DNA of 64,000 bases, taken from an uncultured Latescibacterota bacterium (GTDB taxonomy: Bacteria; Latescibacterota; UBA2968). The notes below the pieces were generated by a model. The model had not been told where the DNA came from. It did not search any database and was given only the letters and a program-made list of their open reading frames with translations. The stretch lies in the NCBI GenBank assembly GCA_958295785.1, contig OY282377.1, positions 4,590,896 through 4,654,895 of the forward strand, given 5' to 3'. The position numbers and the translations under genes are program-made. Of this stretch, positions 18,428-26,224 are shown piece by piece. The stretch's first letter is position 1. Each line of letters starts with the position of its first letter.

Positions 18428-20658
18428 ATTCGGCTGTACTTCTCGCGCAACCGCTGCCGCACCACTTCGGCCAGGGTGTTGACCAAAAACGTAATGCCCG
18501 CCAGCAAGACCCCGGTCAAAAACAACACGCGATACAGCGTGCCTTCATGCGGCGCCTCGGGAATCTCCACCGCGATATTGGCCGACATCGTCCGCATGCC
18601 ATTAAAAATCGTCCAATCCAAAATGGGCGTATTGCCCGTTGCCATCAACACGATCATCGTCTCGCCCACAGCGCGACCAAACCCGATCATCGTCGCGGAA
18701 AAAATGCCCGGGCTCGCGGTGGGCAACACCACGCGAATCGCCGTTTGCCACGGCGTCGCGCCAAGCGCGAGGGACCCGGCGCGCAAATGCTGCGGCACGC
18801 TCGACAGCGCGTCTTCGCAAATCGTGTAAATAATGGGCACCACCGCAAAGCCCATGGCAAAGCCGACCACCAGGCAATTGCGCTGATCGTAGCGCGTGTC
18901 CGTTGTGCCCAACAACCAGCTTTGAAAATTGCCGCCAAACAAAAGCGATTCCGCAACCGGGCCGAGCGCGAAGGACAGATAGAGCGCGAACAACGCAATG
19001 CCCGCCAGCAATGCGAGAATCCAGTGATCGGGCACGCGGCGTGCAAATTCTTCTGACACCTGCCCCCACGCCCACGCGCCGAGCACAATGACCATGGGCA
19101 CAAATGGCAACAACAACAACGCGCCGACCACCCGCGTTTCCAGCACGGGGGCCAACCACAAACCGGCCAAAAAGCCCAAAATCACACTCGGCAACGACGC
19201 CATCAACTCCACCACCGGCTTGACCAAATTTCGCACGCGAGGAGACGCAAATTCCGACGTGTAAATCGCCGCGAGAATCGCCAGCGGCAACGCGAACAAC
19301 ATCGCGTACAGCGTGCCCTTAAACGTGCCAAACATCAAGGGAACAATACTCAACTTGGGTTCAAAATCGTCTGACCCGCCCGTGGATTGCCAGACGTGTT
19401 GCGGCTCGGTATAGCCCTCGTACCACACCTTGCCAAAAAGCGTTTGCAACGTGACTTCGGGATGCGGATTGTGCAGGTCAAAATTCGCCACCTGCCCGGA
19501 TTTTTCCACCGTCAAAAAGCCATTTGCCTTTGGCGCGAAAGCCAAAGCCTGCACCGGCACGCCATTGCCGCGCAAATAGACAAAGGTCTGTTCCGACGTC
19601 ATGTGGTGCAGCGCGACCCCGCCCAATGCGTCGCCGGACAAAAACTGCTTGTCGCGCGCAGACGACGAAAACGCAATCACCGCTGTTGGATGCGACTCTA
19701 AGGTGTGAATCTTCTTAAATGTCCGCTTGTTGTCGCCCTCGTGTATCCTAACCGGCATCCACGTCGAGACGCGCCCGCCCGCATCGCCCACAATGACCGA
19801 CACGTCGCCCAACAAAAAATCCAGCGCGGTCACCGCTTGATCGGAAACCCGAAAGTGATCCAGCAATTTGGGATCAGAACCCGCCCGCTTCATTTCCCAC
19901 CGAAACACATCGCCGCGGTCCGTGCCCACCAGCACATAGCGTCCCGATTTTGTCACGGCCCCGGCAGTGGCACGCCCCTTGATGTCAGGGGTCAAATCGC
20001 GCGTACGCACCGTTGTTCTGCCCCCGCCCAAAAGGCCGCGCCGCGTTTCGGAAACGCCCAAAACGAGTTGCCCAGACGCCGCAATGCCCAGCGCTGTTCC
20101 TCGAGCTTCCCCATCGTGCCGAAAAACGAGATGTACCAGTGCGTCATCGGTCAACTTCATCGCGGATTCCACAGCAAAAGACGGCGTCACAATCTGCTTG
20201 CCATCCGCGTCGTAAGTCACGTCAAACGCCACGCGGCACCCGAGCATCGAACCATCGTCCAACCCCAGTCCGAGATGCGTATTGTCCAAAGCGCGATACG
20301 CCGAGCGAATGCGCCGACCCTGCAATTCAGGAGGCGATACGGACTCGATCACGGACTGCGTATTCACATCGAAAAAATCAACCCCGGTCTCATGCACCAC
20401 AAACATCACGGCCCGATAGGGATCAACCCCGGTACACAGAACGGGTTGACGTTGCGAAAAATCAAAAATCCGCGCCTGCGACACGCTCGGCTTCAAAAAC
20501 AGGGGATAGGACTCTATCAGTACAAACAAAAAAATGCCGAGCACCGACAGGATCACCCCAATGCCGCCCGCGGTGATCACCCACCGCCCCGCGCGATCCA
20601 TCAGGCGTGCGCCCGGCGTAATGCCCGGCAATTGTCGCTTTGCGTTTGATTCTGTCAT
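18424..20658 (-). CDS. pstC: Phosphate ABC transporter permease PstC (long form)
   Basis: 744 residues against about 320 in E. coli. One N-terminal helix (about 28-52) is followed by a 370-residue extracytoplasmic domain with WD40/propeller-like repeats (GDVFRWEMKRA, GGRVSTWMPVR, GGVALHHMTS), then the permease bundle with LRAGSLALGATPWQTAIRVV as coupling loop. The propeller may bind PstS or a surface partner; that is inference. No strong ribosome binding site is visible. The start is near a GTCAGTGG repeat that also precedes pstB. Confidence 0.93.
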   Translation of the reverse strand: MTESNAKRQLPGITPGARLMDRAGRWVITAGGIGVILSVLGIFLFVLIESYPLFLKPSVSQARIFDFSQRQPVLCTGVDPYRAVMFVVHETGVDFFDVNTQSVIESVSPPELQGRRIRSAYRALDNTHLGLGLDDGSMLGCRVAFDVTYDADGKQIVTPSFAVESAMKLTDDALVHLVFRHDGEARGTALGIAASGQLVLGVSETRRGLLGGGRTTVRTRDLTPDIKGRATAGAVTKSGRYVLVGTDRGDVFRWEMKRAGSDPKLLDHFRVSDQAVTALDFLLGDVSVIVGDAGGRVSTWMPVRIHEGDNKRTFKKIHTLESHPTAVIAFSSSARDKQFLSGDALGGVALHHMTSEQTFVYLRGNGVPVQALAFAPKANGFLTVEKSGQVANFDLHNPHPEVTLQTLFGKVWYEGYTEPQHVWQSTGGSDDFEPKLSIVPLMFGTFKGTLYAMLFALPLAILAAIYTSEFASPRVRNLVKPVVELMASLPSVILGFLAGLWLAPVLETRVVGALLLLPFVPMVIVLGAWAWGQVSEEFARRVPDHWILALLAGIALFALYLSFALGPVAESLLFGGNFQSWLLGTTDTRYDQRNCLVVGFAMGFAVVPIIYTICEDALSSVPQHLRAGSLALGATPWQTAIRVVLPTASPGIFSATMIGFGRAVGETMIVLMATGNTPILDWTIFNGMRTMSANIAVEIPEAPHEGTLYRVLFLTGVLLAGITFLVNTLAEVVRQRLREKYSRI

Positions 20659-20660
20659 AT

Positions 20661-20775
20661 CAGTGGTCGGTGGTCAGCAGTCAGCAAAACCAGCGGTAAG
20701 CCCATAAATCGCTTGGGGCGGAGCGGCGGGGGCAACGCCCCGCCCCTACATTTTGCCTTTTGTGGCAAAACTCGC
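20661..20775. repeat. GTCAGTGG repeat and palindrome between pstS and pstC
   Basis: CAGTGGTCGGTGGTCAGCAG at 20661-20685 followed by a palindrome-family copy (GGGGGCAACGCCCCGCCCCTACA) at about 20725-20755. The gap between pstS and pstC is 148 bases, so the repeats occupy most of it. Confidence 0.5.
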
Positions 20776-20806
20776 CTCTTGCGTCTCCCGTCTCGCGCCT
20801 TTCTCA

Positions 20807-21775
20807 CTACTCCAACTTCTCCCGCGCTTCTTTCACCACTAGGGCTGGCACGGGCATATAGCCATCTTTATTCACAATTTTTTGGCCTTCTTGGGAAAAA
20901 ATGAACTTGCAAAATTCCCGCACCAGCGGATCGAGCGGCTTGTTCGGGGCCTTGTTGATGTACAAATACAAAAAACGCCCGAGCGGGTACGACCCGTCGA
21001 TCACGTTTTCGATAGTCCCCTCCTTAAATTCTCCACCCGTCTCCAATGATAGTGGCACGATGCGAACCCCTGAAGTCCTGTACCCGATGCCGCTGTACCC
21101 AATGCCATACCGGTCTTCGGCAACGCCTTGAACCACCGAAGCGGACCCCGGTTGCTCCTTCACCTCGTCTTTGTAATCGCCCTTAAACAAGGCGTGATCC
21201 TTGAAAAACCCATACGTGCCAGACGCGGAATTGCGCCCGTAAAGACTCAGCGCGGCATTTTCCCAATCGCCTTTCAAACCCACCTGCCCCCATCGCGCGA
21301 TATTTTCTTTGTATTCCCCGCGCCGCGTCTTGGAAAAAATCGCATCCACCTGTGGCAAACTCAACCCCCTGATCGGATTGTCCTTGTTGACAAAAATCGC
21401 CAGCGCGTCCAGCGAGGTCCGCAACACGGTTGGGGGATAGCCAAAATGATTCTCAAATTTGTCGATCTCCGTATTCTTCATCGGGCGCGACATAGGTCCA
21501 AATTGCGCCGTGCCCTCGATCAGCGCGGGCGGTGCCGTGCTCGACCCCTTGCCCTCAACTTGAATTTTGACATTGGGATAGTACTTGCGGAATCCCTCGA
21601 GCCATAGGGTCATCAAATTGTTCATCGTATCGGACCCAATGCTACTGGCACTGCCCGAAATCCCACTCACCTTCTGATACGCGGGAATCCCCGCATCCCC
21701 TTCGGATTGTTGCGCCTGCGCCCCGGCATGGGCGAAAACAGCCACGCTCGCAATCAGAAAAATAAACCGCGTCAT
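20807..21775 (-). CDS. pstS: Phosphate-binding periplasmic protein PstS
   Basis: 322 residues with a signal peptide (about 1-21, ending AGAQA). The mature part has the PstS signature SGSASSIGSDTMNNLMTLWL, VEGKGSSTAPPALIEG and FGPMSRPMK, and a Ser/Thr-rich binding site near GRNSASGTYGFFKDHAL. It captures phosphate and delivers it to PstC/PstA. ATG with GAGAGGAAG upstream. It is first in the pstSCAB order, about 50 bases downstream of a Pho-box-like site. Confidence 0.94.
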   Translation of the reverse strand: MTRFIFLIASVAVFAHAGAQAQQSEGDAGIPAYQKVSGISGSASSIGSDTMNNLMTLWLEGFRKYYPNVKIQVEGKGSSTAPPALIEGTAQFGPMSRPMKNTEIDKFENHFGYPPTVLRTSLDALAIFVNKDNPIRGLSLPQVDAIFSKTRRGEYKENIARWGQVGLKGDWENAALSLYGRNSASGTYGFFKDHALFKGDYKDEVKEQPGSASVVQGVAEDRYGIGYSGIGYRTSGVRIVPLSLETGGEFKEGTIENVIDGSYPLGRFLYLYINKAPNKPLDPLVREFCKFIFSQEGQKIVNKDGYMPVPALVVKEAREKLE

Positions 21776-21825
21776 ACGATCTTCCTCTCCATAGTGGGTT
21801 GGACAAAAAAATAAACTTCTACCGT

Positions 21826-21843
21826 GTTACAACGATATGACAA
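21826..21843 (-). promoter_or_regulatory. Pho-box-like site upstream of pstS
   Basis: On the minus strand the sequence reads TTGTCAT ATCG TTGTAAC, two seven-base direct repeats with a four-base spacer. This fits the PhoB box (CTGTCAT N4 CTGTCAY) at 11 of 14 repeat positions. It lies 50 bases before the pstS start, with a TTTATT candidate -10 downstream, which is the expected geometry. Confidence 0.6.
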
Positions 21844-21974
21844 AAGCGCGTCATTCAGGTGATACCCGCGTGACCCATCCCAACCGCTTGTTCCCCCATT
21901 CCTTGCAGGCACAGGCGTATCCCACAACGAAGCGGAGCGAGTAACGCGGGCCCCGATAATTTTCAAACAACCTC

Positions 21975-22919
21975 TCAAAACTTCACAAAAAGCGTCAGCC
22001 TGGGAACCACTTCGGACTCGTCATCTACCGCCTGCGTGACCAGCACATTGGGCATGACGTGAATACCCTTTACGGGTTCAAAATCCAGGCCCCCAAGAAA
22101 GAAATACTCGTGGTCCTTGTCCGACTTGTCGTTTGGATCGAACAAATCGCCGCGTGCAAACACTTTGGTCTTCGCGCCAATCCGTCCCGTGCCAAACAGC
22201 GAAATCCCTCGCGCCTGTATATCGGCGGCGTTTCGCCATTGCACAAAGCCCTCCACCCCTCCGTGAAATTTTTCGTTCATCAGCCCCACAAACGCCGCAA
22301 CCGTCGCGCGGTCTTCACCACCCGTGCGCCTTTCCCAATCGGCATAAGCGGTCGCATTCAAAGCACCCGGTTTGAAGTGCAACAACCCGTAAATCCGCTT
22401 CCCGTTATTCTTCTCCGAGCGCACCCCGCTGCCATTGCCCAACATCAACCGCGCATTCACCTTTCCATCTTCATCCAACCGCCCGCGATACGCAATGCCT
22501 ATATCCGCTGATGAAGCGATTTTGTTGCGATCCATAATCGTCTTCGAGATGGAGCGATACCCCCACACACCCTCCGACACATTCCACGTCGGCGTGCCGG
22601 ACATGCCCGCATAAACCGCGTGCCGATCATTTTTCAAATGCAAATAGGCATTCTTAACATAAACCTCCAATTTCTTTTCACTGTTAAACCCCCCATCATT
22701 CGCCTCCAGACGAACCCGTCCCGAAAGCGCGTCATTCCACCTCAAGTCGTGCGTGAGATAAATGCGCCGAATCTGAAACCCGTTCTCCTTCTCCTGTGGC
22801 CCGCTGGCGACAAAATAATAATCCCCAAACACCATGCCCTTGAACTGGGCATCAGCGGCCTCGCTTGGCCCTGCCAGAATCAAACAGAGCATTCCCAAAA
22901 TTGCTCTCCAAACGCGCAT
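21975..22919 (-). CDS. Porin-like outer-membrane protein, possibly phosphate-related
   Basis: 314 residues with a signal peptide (about 1-21, ending GPSEA). The mature protein opens QFKGMVFGDYYFVASG and continues as alternating amphipathic strands with FQIRRIYLTHDLRW and GMSGTPTWNVSEGVWGYRS, ending in the aromatic residue of LTLFVKF. This looks like a porin of the OprO/OprP or generic beta-barrel type. Position directly before pstS suggests an outer-membrane route for phosphate, which is inference. ATG with AAGGAG upstream. Between it and pstS are 199 bases holding the Pho-box-like site. Confidence 0.7.
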   Translation of the reverse strand: MRVWRAILGMLCLILAGPSEAADAQFKGMVFGDYYFVASGPQEKENGFQIRRIYLTHDLRWNDALSGRVRLEANDGGFNSEKKLEVYVKNAYLHLKNDRHAVYAGMSGTPTWNVSEGVWGYRSISKTIMDRNKIASSADIGIAYRGRLDEDGKVNARLMLGNGSGVRSEKNNGKRIYGLLHFKPGALNATAYADWERRTGGEDRATVAAFVGLMNEKFHGGVEGFVQWRNAADIQARGISLFGTGRIGAKTKVFARGDLFDPNDKSDKDHEYFFLGGLDFEPVKGIHVMPNVLVTQAVDDESEVVPRLTLFVKF

Positions 22920-23285
22920 GTGCTTCTCCTTAAAATCAGGGGTCAGTGGTCAGTCCGGCCCGCCACCCAAAAGGCGAGCAACGAATCGTAGGGGCGGGGC
23001 ATCTGTGCCCGCACAAATGAATGTACGGAACGGGGTACAACATGTCACTCATTCGACCACCTCCTTTCTCGTGTGACGTGCCCGCACAAATGAATGTACG
23101 GAACGGGGTACAACTGCGTTGGCAGTTCATCAACAGATCGGGTTGTACCCCGTTCTGCTTGTTGTAGGCTGTGTCTATGCGTGTCGCGTGCGTGAAATAC
23201 AGAACAAAAAACCGCGTTCTCCGCAATGGATAAATTGCTACCGAAAGGAAATATCTCATGAAAAAAATGTTGATGAGTTTGTGAT
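22920..23285. repeat. Repeat-rich intergenic region
   Basis: A GTCAGTGGTCAGTC motif (22937-22955) and a GTAGGGGCGGGGC palindrome remnant. There are two perfect 37-bp direct copies of the GTGCCCGCACAAATGAATG.. repeat at 23005-23041 and 23078-23114, and an inverted GTTGTACCCCGTT at 23142-23154 that can pair with AACGGGGTACAAC at 23102-23114. I see no gene in this stretch. Confidence 0.8.
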
Positions 23286-23456
23286 TTAACTACGCGATAC
23301 ACCATGACCCATGCACAAAATTCGTGGCGTCCACACAGGCCACATATTGAACTTCAACTCCCGCACTTTCAGTTCCCTGCTTGCTCCTTTCTCGTCAAAA
23401 CCCACGATCACCTTGCCCTTTTCAATGCGTCCAAATATATGATGAGGTTGTTTCAT
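23286..23456 (-). CDS. Hypothetical short protein (doubtful)
   Basis: 56 residues starting MKQPHHIFGRIEKGKVIVGF. Composition is protein-like and mixed charged, but I recognise no family and see no ribosome binding site. It lies in an AT-rich zone next to decayed genes and may itself be a remnant. Confidence 0.25.
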   Translation of the reverse strand: MKQPHHIFGRIEKGKVIVGFDEKGASRELKVRELKFNMWPVWTPRILCMGHGVSRS

Positions 23457-23583
23457 TTGGATTTCAAAAAAATAAAAAACGAGTGACGCGAACATAAAGA
23501 ATGCGCACAATATTGCAAGCGTATAAATTTTTCGTTTTTATTGCGGAGTACAAAAATAAAATAAAAGACCAGTCGCGTCTTAA

Positions 23584-24011
23584 TTTTTTTTACCTCACCT
23601 TCCATCGCTTCTGTTCGTCCTTGCCGCTTTTAGTCCAACCCAAGCGCAGGACATGGGCAAAATGCAGGGCATCGTCGGGGATGCGGAAACCGACGAACCG
23701 TTCAGCGGCGCCAATGTCGTCATCAATGGCGAAACCGGCGCGACGGCCTATGGCACAGCAACCGACCTCGACGGCCGCTTTGCCCTCGGCGCGCCCGTGG
23801 GCACGCACGACATAGAAGTCAGCTATATCTCTTACGCGACAAACCCATGCTGAGGGCGCCCTACAATCAGACATCGCCCGATTTCACGCCCGAAGCCAAC
23901 TCGCCTCCGGTTGATGGCTTTTTCACCCCAGTCAACTTTATCGGCGGCGTCGATCCTGCCAACAATTGGTTGAAAGGCTGGACAACCAACGAAAAACCCG
24001 CAGGTCAGTAA
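23584..24011 (+). pseudogene. TonB-receptor N-terminus joined to another surface protein C-terminus (remnant)
   Basis: The first part reads LPSLLFVLAAFSPTQAQD, a signal peptide without a start codon, followed by MGKMQGIVGDAETDEPFSGA and DLDGRFALGAPVGTHDIEVS, the carboxypeptidase-regulatory-like domain that begins TonB receptors. It stops at 23853. In another frame, 23850-24011 encodes APYNQTSPDFTPEANSPPVD and GGVDPANNWLKGWTTNEKP, typical of the C-terminus of FCB-group outer-surface proteins, ending just before a strong terminator. The two ends were probably fused by a large deletion. Without a start and with a frame change it is dead. Confidence 0.65.
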
Positions 24012-24037
24012 CCTCGACACAACGGGTTTTGTCAACA

Positions 24038-24075
24038 GGTCGGATGGGCAATCAGTCCATCCGACCTTTTCTTTT
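24038..24075 (+). terminator. Strong terminator after the surface-protein remnant
   Basis: Perfect ten-base arms GGTCGGATGG and CCATCCGACC with a nine-base loop, followed by TTTTCTTTT. It marks the 3' end of the decayed gene. Confidence 0.9.
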
Positions 24076-24201
24076 GGTGGAAGAATGGACATTGCAAATC
24101 AAAATCGTTATATTGTTTCTTACAAGTAGCCAACGGACAACGACCATTGCAAAACACTACCAAGAAAAGGTTGTCAAAGTTGCTATTGAGGAATCAAAAA
24201 A

Positions 24202-24431
24202 ATGAAAACAAGTGCCCGTTACGTCAAAATAGTGGAATGGTCTGTTGAAGATCAGTGCTATGTCGGCAGTTGTCCCGGTCTCTTTTATGGGGTTGTCACG
24301 GCGATGATGAACAAGCGGTGTTTTCAGAATTGTGTCACATCGTTGAAGAGACCATTGAACTCTACGAGCGAGAGGGCAAGCCCCTGTCTTCACCACAGGT
24401 AGATAAATACCAAGCGTTGAAGGCGGATTGA
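24202..24431 (+). pseudogene. HicB-like antitoxin gene with a one-base frameshift
   Basis: The frame starts MKTSARYVKIVEWSVEDQCY followed by VGSCPGLFYG, as in HicB/DUF1902-type proteins. At a run of four Gs near 24289-24293 the reading moves to another frame, which continues CHGDDEQAVFSELCHIVEET and IELYEREGKPLSS to a stop at 24429. Adding one G restores a protein of about 77 residues. The start overlaps the stop of an upstream frame ending AKHYQEKVVKVAIEESKK, which may be a partner fragment. It is either truly broken or a homopolymer sequencing error. Confidence 0.6.
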
Positions 24432-24728
24432 TGATGCAATATCCAAAAGGAATCATTGCACGAGCTTGTGATGAACGCCATTGATGAACTACATTCTTTT
24501 AGAAATATGGCGACAATATTTGACAATCCGCTTTGCACCGCATTATACTAAGAGTCCCTAACAAAAAGGGTTGCCATGGATTTGTGAGAGGCCGACTTTG
24601 AGGCGTTCCTGCGGGTGTTCACGCCTCTGTTTCAGATGCTTGATTTCTTTTTTTTAGGGAATTATATATTTGCCAACCCTAACCTTTCTTGTTATATTTA
24701 TAGAAGTTACGAATTAACAAGGGGGTGT

Positions 24729-25670
24729 ATGATGGCAAAGCAGCTTAGTTTCGTCGCGTTCACACAGAAGTTTGCCACGCCTGAAGCGTGTATTTTGTAC
24801 CTTGAAAAGATACGCTTTAAGGATGGCGAGTCTTGTCCGCATTGTGGTAGTATGGGAAAAATCTATCGTCGTTCTGATTTGGCGTATAGGTGCTCGGATT
24901 GTGGGCGTAATTTTCATATTATTTATGGAACGATGTTTGGCAAGTCTAAAATCAAGATGTTGCCTAAATGGTTCGCGGCAATATGGATTGAAACGAACCC
25001 CTCAAAAGGTATTTCAAGCGTTCAGTTGGCTAAAATGATCGGTACAACGCAAAAGACCGCTTGGTTTATGCTTCAAAGAATACGAAACGCTTTTGGCAAC
25101 AAAGATGATGATGATGATTTTCTGTCTGGTATCGTTGAAATTGATGAAACCTACATCGGTGGCAAAGAAAAGAACAAACATAAATCCAAAAAGTTGAATG
25201 CTGGTCGCGGAACAGTAGGTAAATCGGTTGCTTTCGGAATGCGGGAAAAAGGGGAAGATGGTGAGGCAATGGCGGTTCATGTACAGGACGCAAAAGGGGC
25301 AACATTACGCGATCAGATGTTGAACCAGGTCTTGACGGGCGCAACTATTCATGCAGACGAGAACCGCGCATACGGCGCATTGAGGGATGATTACGAAGTG
25401 GAACAAATCAATCATTCTGCCGACGAATATGAACGCGATGGTGTCCATACAAACTCCATTGAAAGTTTGTGGGCATTGGTTAAGCGTGTCTATATGGGTA
25501 TTCATCACCATTGGTCAGACAAACACATGCAAAAGTACCTGAATGCTTGCGTGTTTCGCATCAATCGAAAAAAGGTTGATACCTTAAGTCGTGTTGATGA
25601 GATGTTGAATAGGGCGATGGGCGCACGGTTGACTTACAAGCAACTTATAGCCAGTGAGGGGGTTGCATGA
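24729..25670 (+). CDS. IS1595-family transposase
   Basis: 313 residues. An N-terminal zinc ribbon (CPHCGSMG and YRCSDCG, about 34-60) leads into an ISXO2-type DDE domain with EIDETYIGGKEKNKHKSKK, TIHADENRAYG and HTNSIESLWALVKR carrying the catalytic D, D and N/E-containing positions. The frame is intact and full length, so the element may be active. ATG at 24729 follows AAGGGGGTGT. The stop overlaps a short downstream ATG. Confidence 0.92.
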   Translation: MMAKQLSFVAFTQKFATPEACILYLEKIRFKDGESCPHCGSMGKIYRRSDLAYRCSDCGRNFHIIYGTMFGKSKIKMLPKWFAAIWIETNPSKGISSVQLAKMIGTTQKTAWFMLQRIRNAFGNKDDDDDFLSGIVEIDETYIGGKEKNKHKSKKLNAGRGTVGKSVAFGMREKGEDGEAMAVHVQDAKGATLRDQMLNQVLTGATIHADENRAYGALRDDYEVEQINHSADEYERDGVHTNSIESLWALVKRVYMGIHHHWSDKHMQKYLNACVFRINRKKVDTLSRVDEMLNRAMGARLTYKQLIASEGVA

Positions 25671-25679
25671 ACAACCTTT

Positions 25680-25844
25680 ATGGCACAGGCGGGCGATATG
25701 GAAGTCAACGGGACATCTTATCCACGCATGCAAATGTTATCCGTTCCTGAAAGACGCGAAGGAAAACGTTTTGAAACGTTAGATGTTAGGGGCAGGCGTG
25801 CCGAAAATCAGAGGGCACTTGCATTCAACACCAAAAACCCGTGA
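25680..25844 (+). CDS. Small passenger ORF in the IS1595 element
   Basis: 54 residues starting MAQAGDMEVNGTSYPRMQML, then EGKRFETLDVRGRRAENQRA. It begins ten bases after the transposase stop and ends within the element. Charge-rich and of unknown family. No clear ribosome binding site, but translational coupling to the transposase is possible. It could be an accessory gene or chance. Confidence 0.35.
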   Translation: MAQAGDMEVNGTSYPRMQMLSVPERREGKRFETLDVRGRRAENQRALAFNTKNP

Positions 25845-25905
25845 TTACTTTAACAAGAAGATTTAGGTTGTCAAGTATATAATTCCCTTTTTTTAGGGCT
25901 TCTTA

Positions 25906-26224
25906 GCACTGGATTACGGCGTTTTGGCACAGGCTCTGCAACGCCACTGTCTGGATCGCGGATTGTCGCGGATTAGGGGATTGCGCGGATTACCCTCCAC
26001 CCTCCTGCCTCCGCTCTGTCCTCTCTGTATGCTCCATTCTCCGTCCTCTATCTGCACGCCCCAATGTTTGTCCCTCTGTGGTTGCCTTTTCGGGCGGGCA
26101 CGGGGGCACCGCCCCTACGTTTTTATGTTCGCATCTTTGTCCAACAAAGTCTTGTTAAAAATGGCGTGATTGTGTAATTTTTATTCCCCATTTTTTGTTC
26201 CTCAATTTTTTCAAGGTGGCGTTT
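25906..26224. repeat. Conserved Rpn unit leader (copy 3)
   Basis: Same leader as 13813-14131 and 15367-15684 in reverse orientation, including the GCGGATTG/GCGGATTA zone (25957-25990) and the GGGCGGGCACGGGGGCACCG palindrome (about 26092-26118). No gene seen. Confidence 0.7.

Larger units (their letters stand above)
24657..25887 (+). mobile_element. IS1595-family insertion sequence
   Basis: 1231 bp with near-perfect terminal inverted repeats: GGGAATTATATATTTGCCAA at the left and, as reverse complement of the right end, GGGAATTATATACTTGACAA. An 8-bp target duplication TTTTTTTA flanks it (24649-24656 and 25888-25895), matching the 8-bp duplication of this family. It contains the transposase and a small downstream frame. 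Lower GC than neighbours suggests recent arrival. Confidence 0.9.
24549..25905 (+). mobile_element. IS5-end repeat (MITE-like), copy D, split by an IS1595-type element
   Basis: Left part 24549-24656 runs from TAAGAGTCCCTAACAAAAAG to TGATTTCTTTTTTTTA; the right part GGGCTTCTTA resumes at 25896. Removing the inserted element and one target duplication restores an intact repeat like copies A-C and E. It is the upstream boundary of Rpn unit 3. Confidence 0.75.
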
